Assembly: GCA_028023455.1 (NCBI GenBank)
Contig: JAQFVV010012405.1
Coordinates: forward strand, 9,009,923 to 9,073,922
Direction of reading: 5' to 3'
DNA from: Epiperipatus broadwayi
Lineage: Eukaryota; Onychophora; Udeonychophora; Euonychophora; Peripatidae
Length of the DNA stretch: 64,000 nucleotides
The notes under the pieces were generated by a model. It was not told where the DNA came from and made no database searches. It saw only the letters and a list, made by a program, of their open reading frames with translations. Made by a program: the position numbers and the translations under genes. The stretch's first letter is position 1; each line of letters opens with the position of its first letter. Of the stretch, positions 59,100 through 64,000 are shown piece by piece.

Positions 59100-59403
59100 T
59101 GGAGTAGCTTATGACAAATGTAACTTGTTTTACAACTGCTCAACATTAAACAATATTTGGCATAAAATAACTAATACATACATACAACCAAATATTTCCT
59201 TGCAGGATATCATCAGTGCATTCCACAGAACCTCCATCCCTACAGTCCATGCAGCAACTTTCATGCTCTATGCATTTTGGTGCACGCGATGCACATTTGT
59301 TTTGGACAATAATACAAGGTGGTTTACATCAACATTTCACAATAAATTAGCACAATTAAAAAACAGAGACAATAAAATACCAGATATTTTCAGTCACTCA
59401 TAA
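59100..59403 (+). pseudogene. LINE C-terminal tail (family A), copy 3
   Basis: Open for 92 codons (59125-59403): MFYNCSTLNNIWHKITNTYI, a short stretch, SAFHRTSIPTVHAATFMLYA, then FWCTRCTFVLDNNTRW and KLAQLKNRDNKIPDIFSHS. Compare ILYALWYTYIF at 2262-2567 and FYHCPAL, VHAATFVLYA at 58.4-58.7 kb. Only the part after the zinc motif is left. It is open, but truncation makes a functional protein unlikely. Confidence 0.8.
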
Positions 59404-59616
59404 AACAACACTCAAATATCTAATAATTCTGCCATTCCTCAAATCATCTAATAACTCAAAAAGAGAATGCAAGAAAATGGACATCACAAAATCCACAAAT
59501 CAATAGATGATAATAAAACATACAAAATATTGCCATCAGAAACATACCCAGTTTATAAAACCAATATCTAAAGACTAACAAACTGTTACAAAACATAAAT
59601 GCAATATATATATATA
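59404..59616. other. Short spacer between LINE tail and palindrome
   Basis: AT-rich, with no separate feature. It may be the 3' UTR of the preceding LINE copy. Confidence 0.4.
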
Positions 59617-60024
59617 AATGCAAAACCATAAAACAATACAATACTAGATTAAATTTTAAAATTTTTACCAAAATCCTTACACAACCATGGTTTCACCTAC
59701 TACAAATAGACCTTCTCAAGTGAAAATCAATCTAAAGGAAAACATATATATATACTAACAAACCTTCCCATAATTCACTACAAATTCCACCTTCCCTTAA
59801 TATCAAAAGAAGTCTTCATGAGATTGACTTCTTTTGATATTAAGGGAAGGTGGAATTTGTAGTGAATTATGGGAAGGTTTGTTTGTATATATATATATGT
59901 TTTCCTTTAGATTGATTTTCACTTGAGAAGGTCTATTTGTAGTAGATGAAACCATGGTTGTGTAAGGATTTTGGTAAAAATTTTAAAATTTAATCTAGTA
60001 TTGTATTGTTTTATGGTTTTGCAT
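59617..60024. repeat. Near-perfect 408-bp palindrome
   Basis: Arms of 198 and 199 bp (59617-59814 and 59826-60024) around an 11-bp centre (TTCATGAGATT). The centre side reads TATCAAAAGAAGTC / GACTTCTTTTGATA, and the outer ends read AAATGCAAAACCATAAAACA / TGTTTTATGGTTTTGCATTT. Only a few substitutions and a difference in an internal (TA)n run separate the arms, so the structure is the youngest or most homogenised inverted repeat in the window. No coding capacity or Pol III box is recognised. Confidence 0.95.
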
Positions 60025-60377
60025 TTTTATTTTTGCTAGTATAGTGTTAGACAGTTTTGGTTGTTATATATATATGTACGTACCATATGCAAGTGTTTTA
60101 ATTATCAAAATGTAAATAAGATAACTTTGAGAAACAATTTAAAGATAACCAATGGAATTAAAAAAAAAAAACTAATCAGAGGTCATATAAATTTAGGATT
60201 ATAACTTAGAACAACAAGCCATCGCTAACCCAGGTTATATCTGTAAAGACTTGTAAAGAACTTAGAGAGACACAATACACAGAATCCTCAGAAATATCAA
60301 TGTCAACACATGTATATGAAAGTATTAATGTAACCTGCTCTTCTAGTCTGAATAGAGTTCCTTTTTAAAACATCACC
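60025..60377. other. AT-rich spacer, no gene seen
   Basis: No gene or repeat is recognised. Confidence 0.5.
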
Positions 60378-60428
60378 ACCACCACCACCAACACCACCAC
60401 CACCATCATCATCATCATTATCATCATC

Positions 60429-60467
<39 letters not shown>
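60378..60467. repeat. Compound microsatellite (CAC)n-(ATC)n-(ATA)n
   Basis: Consecutive runs of CCA/CAC, CAT and AATA/ATA units. It is followed by AAATTTATTGAGCACACAGA and the small hairpin CAGGCTTTAGCCTG at 60510-60523. Confidence 0.95.
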
Positions 60468-60470
<3 letters not shown>

Positions 60471-61059
60471 TTATTGAGCACACAGAGAGCATATGTAAAT
60501 AGTTTAAACAGGCTTTAGCCTGTACTCAATGCACTTTAAAATTCGCAATAATCAAGCATAGTAGTAGTTTGTTTATTTATACATTTTATTTTTTACATAC
60601 AACGAAATATTTTACAAATTCATCATTTTTCCTATCGTCTTTGTCAATGTATGAAACGTAGAGTAAATTAGTATACACTATTTTAAATATATAATTATAA
60701 AACACATACTTAAGTATAAGTAACATATTCAAAACATAACAAAGCTCACTTAAATATATATAATAAAATTGGTTAATCAAACTGCACACAAACGTACACG
60801 AAAATATTAATAAATAAAATATTTTTTAAATGCGTGCAAATAAGATTTGGAGAATGAATTTATAAACAATACAGCCTAAAATATAAAACTAGAAAATAAA
60901 CAAGATATAAATTATTTATAATTTATTAAATATAAATATATGAAAAACATTATATAAATGTACAAAAACATTACATAAATATAATAAAGACAAGTATTAA
61001 TGTCCACATACGCGCACACGCATACAAAGCCAAATATTTAATAAATGTGTTAACAATTT
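60468..61059. other. AT-rich spacer, no gene seen
   Basis: Only short random open frames. CpGs increase toward 61010 (CATACGCGCACACGCATAC). Confidence 0.5.
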
Positions 61060-61343
61060 TAAATCCACTTTTATTTATTCCGCCATCTTGTCATTAACCA
61101 ACAATTTTTTTCATTACTGATAAACAAAAATAATCATTGCTCGGAAGTTTATTTATTAAGAGTTCAAGCGTCGAAAATGACAGAACAGAACCCATGGATC
61201 TAAAGTTCCAGAGGCTGTCACTCTACCATCTGCATTATACTACGGAATTATTTATTGTAACATTATTGCTAGTACCAGAAGTGACCAGAAGCCGCGATCG
61301 ACGGAGCTTGAAACCGTCTCTTTATCGCTGCGCCAAACCATAA
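61060..61343. promoter_or_regulatory. CpG-retaining patch with a YY1-like motif
   Basis: CCGCCATCTTG at 61081-61091 matches the metazoan YY1-type initiator motif. 61137-61343 holds about eleven CpGs (AAGCGTCGAAA, GAAGCCGCGATCGACGGAG, ACCGTCTC, TATCGCTGCGCC), the densest run in the window. An open frame of 68 codons (61137-61343, +) spans it and has no recognised domain. It could be a host promoter/first exon or an unmethylated element. No splice or transcript evidence is available. Confidence 0.3.
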
Positions 61344-62799
61344 TAATAATACATTAAGAATAATACTTTATAAAAAAAATAGTTCACTTTTACATATTTT
61401 TATTTGTCATTTTAATTAAAGATTTTGTATAATTGAAATTTTTTACTTTATAAATTAAATTATTTTAATTGATATTATAATAAAAATTAAAAAATGTTAA
61501 AAAGACATATATTTTTAAATAGGTTTACATTTAATTTTTCAAAAACAAATTAGAATCAAATATTTACATTACAATGATATTTGTTATGTACAATTTTGAT
61601 AAAATATATTTTTAGAAAGCAAAGATGTTTTGATGTCAATACAAGTTGCTAGAATTACAATTTCAACTTAAAAAGAACTAATGTATTTACTATTTATTTC
61701 TAACGTTATTTTAATGATTCTTTTGATAAAAGCTTTTTTTAAAATTTACTATTGTGATGTCTTTGAATAAGAAGTAATATTTATATTTACATAATGATGA
61801 CAGATTTTAGCATAAACAACTTCTCAATATTGTGAAAATATTCGAATTTGTTCTATATATATATATCAATCATCATTGTAAGTTATTGCAAAAGAGTATG
61901 CCCATGCTGTTTTCAGAAGAGTAAAGAGTACGTGTAGAGAAAGATGGTCAAAAAGTTGAAAAAGAGTTTTACAAAATCGGTATAAACCTGAGTGCATGAA
62001 TTTCTTAATGAACCACAGTTAAGCTCAAACCCACTTGCTGCTTCTTTACTTTGTTTATGTGTAAGCTGTTTTTCAACTTTTCTGCTGTAAGCTTTTTTCC
62101 GAAATTTCAACATCTTATTCAATTATAGCTTTCCATCATTTTCTAATCTCAGCCATACCCTTCCAATAAAAACACTCAATATTATTTCTTTTACAAAATC
62201 TTTATTCCATTTAAAAGTCAACTCTCTTACAAAAACAATGATCAAATTCACTCTGAAATACTATTTTGAGGAAGTTTGTTACTTTTGACTGCTTTTCATA
62301 TCCACTTCAATAAACAAGTGCCTTACAAAGTTGAACGTACTAATTGACGTCATAATCGTAGGATAGAATGATGCACCTTTAAGTGACATTTCCTCTCAAT
62401 ATAGATTTTATTACGTAGAAGCTAGACACTTTATTTCTATACTATAAATATGTGAAAACAACAGCCACTAATTTAATTAAGTGATTATAACCTTTTAATT
62501 ATAGTAACAACATATTAAAATCAATGCCGTACTTCAACATTCGGAACCATTATTTCTACCTAAAAAAATCATCAAGTTATTTAAATAGAACATTGTCAAC
62601 TGAGGAATTACATTCAGACTAAAAGCTACTGAAATTTTTTTTTCCATTGCCAGCTGACATATACCTAAGTTTTATTTAACATTAATAGCTGAACTAAATT
62701 TTTTATATTCTGCATAGATGCCATCATCATTGAATTGAACAAGGTAACATATTATCAACATTACTAAAAATCTAGAAACTATAAAAAATGAAACTATTA
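61344..62799. other. AT-rich tract, no gene seen
   Basis: The 69-codon minus-strand frame at 61913-62122 has no recognisable domain. Nothing else is supported. Confidence 0.5.
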
Positions 62800-63030
62800 A
62801 TATAGGGTATATGAGCACAGACTTTCACATGACCCACCACTCTCTACTCTATCTAATAACACTGATACACTCAAGCACATATATGCTGAAAAGATAAATA
62901 ATCACCAATATTCGTATTTCATGCTAAACCAGCAATCATCAGTTGGTCCAGATTATCATCTCCCACACATATATACTATAAGTGCTCAGATATATATTAA
63001 GATAGACAATCTTCATACTTTAATGTAACT
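62800..63030 (-). repeat. Family F single arm
   Basis: TATAGGGTATATGAGCACAG to CATATATACTATAAGTGCTC and ATATATATTAAGATAGACAA closely match the left arm and centre of the palindrome at 28799-29205. It then continues with ATCTTCATACTTTAATG, as in the longer family F units. It shows that the palindromic form was built from a monomer that also exists alone. Confidence 0.85.
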
Positions 63031-64000
63031 TGTAATAAGTTCAAATTAAAAATAATACCAATAAAGCTTTTGATATCTATTTCTTGAAACTGCCTATAAT
63101 CAGTTTCAAAAACTACTCTCATAAAAATTGAAAATAAAGTAAACCACTTTTTTTTTGGTAACCATTAATTGCTATAAAAGATTTATTGAAGCTTTTACGT
63201 TATAGCTAGTAAAGTATGGATCTATATATTCTCAAGTATAAAAAAAGACTGCTTCTATAAAATATATACTACTCAGTTTTTGGATATATTAGTAAATAGT
63301 TCTAAAAAAGAAAAAAAAAAAAATTTCAGAAAAAGTATAAATAAGTAGAAAATGTATATTTTTGGATAGTTTTTATTTATATAATAATATTTATATAAAA
63401 AATTAAACATTAATATATAGGTATGTGTCTTCCTTTTTAAATTATGGGTAAGGTATAATGTAAGTTTAAATTATCAGGCTCTAGATTAAAATTTGTTGGA
63501 TATTGTAATCAAACTATTATCTATGCTCATAGGTGTCTTCAGATATCAGATAAAATCACTTTCAGATGGAGGAGTTAACTGTAAATAGCCATATCTATCC
63601 AATAATACCTCTTACTATTTGTAGAATAAAGTGATTCACCAAAGTGTTTCCACACAGATTTTTTATATTTTTTTACAATCCTTTGCCTTTTCAGTTAATG
63701 TAAGATTTATTTAACAAGAATTTGTCTTTCAAGACTTTTCCTTAACTTACTATGATAATGGGATTGTGTAGTTAAGCAATTATATTTTCATCCTTCAACT
63801 AGGCTACAGCTATTCTGATTACAGTTGTTATTTTCATTCTCATTTTTATTTGTTTTTATCTTTCTAACTTTGTTTTCTATTTATTTTGGAATTGGAATGA
63901 CTATACGAAGTAGTTACTATTAGTGATAATGAGATTAAACTAAATAGTAAAAAAGCTACTGATGATTTACAGTTTATTACTAGATTAATAACAAGGATTA
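63031..64000. other. AT-rich tract, no gene seen
   Basis: No coding, RNA or repeat structure could be supported up to the window end. Confidence 0.5.

Noticed and set aside
61137-61343. 68-codon frame as a definite coding exon
   Set aside because: CpG-rich context is suggestive but there is no domain, conservation or splice evidence; kept only as a regulatory candidate.

Overview
The window is AT-rich eukaryotic DNA with no convincing intact host protein gene and no intact rRNA or tRNA gene. Everything identifiable is repetitive: degraded LTR retrotransposons, LINEs, Penelope-like elements, a mariner, tRNA-derived SINEs, foldback (inverted-repeat) elements, tandem repeats and microsatellites. 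The mix (Mag-like Ty3/gypsy, Penelope-like elements with a GIY-YIG domain, mariner, very short tRNA SINEs, general CpG scarcity) fits a large intron or intergenic tract of an invertebrate animal. The phylum cannot be fixed from the sequence; a mollusc or chelicerate is plausible.

Layout. 0-5 kb: mostly unassigned AT-rich DNA with one SINE, a LINE tail and a 187-bp (TAT)n tract. 5-12 kb: LINE reverse-transcriptase remains on the + strand, interrupted by an 18-copy 24-bp minisatellite, a 215-bp palindrome and a degenerate GCAGACC-type array. 12-17.1 kb: a CpG-retaining promoter-like patch, then a Ty3/gypsy element on the minus strand with two ~575-bp LTRs, a polypurine tract, gag and protease remnants and most of pol missing. 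17-28 kb: two SINEs, an inverted-repeat MITE, an old tRNA-like repeat, a miniature direct-repeat element, a LINE tail and tandem duplications. 28.8-30.9 kb: a complex of palindromic and tandem tRNA-like repeats. 32-44 kb: more interspersed repeats, a mariner with a mutated catalytic residue, two tRNA-like foldbacks, a LINE interrupted by a foldback element with a 12-bp target duplication, a SINE and a Penelope fragment. 44-50.5 kb: a possible zinc-finger relic and a third element with long (>1.2 kb) terminal repeats. 51.3-57.7 kb: a nearly complete but decayed Mag-like Ty3/gypsy on the minus strand, with a Penelope-like element nested in its 3' LTR and a foldback element nested in its RNase H region. 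57.7-60 kb: two tails of one LINE family and a near-perfect 408-bp palindrome. 60-64 kb: a compound microsatellite, a second CpG-retaining patch and one more tRNA-like repeat arm.

The most unusual property is the density of long inverted repeats: eleven between about 0.16 and 0.83 kb in 64 kb. Several are built from tRNA-like units placed head-to-head, so the Pol III B-box-like motifs lie at the outer ends and read outward. Transcripts through them would fold into long double-stranded RNA. No operon-like or cooperative gene system is present; nesting (SINE in inverted repeat, foldback in LINE, foldback and Penelope in gypsy) gives a relative insertion history.
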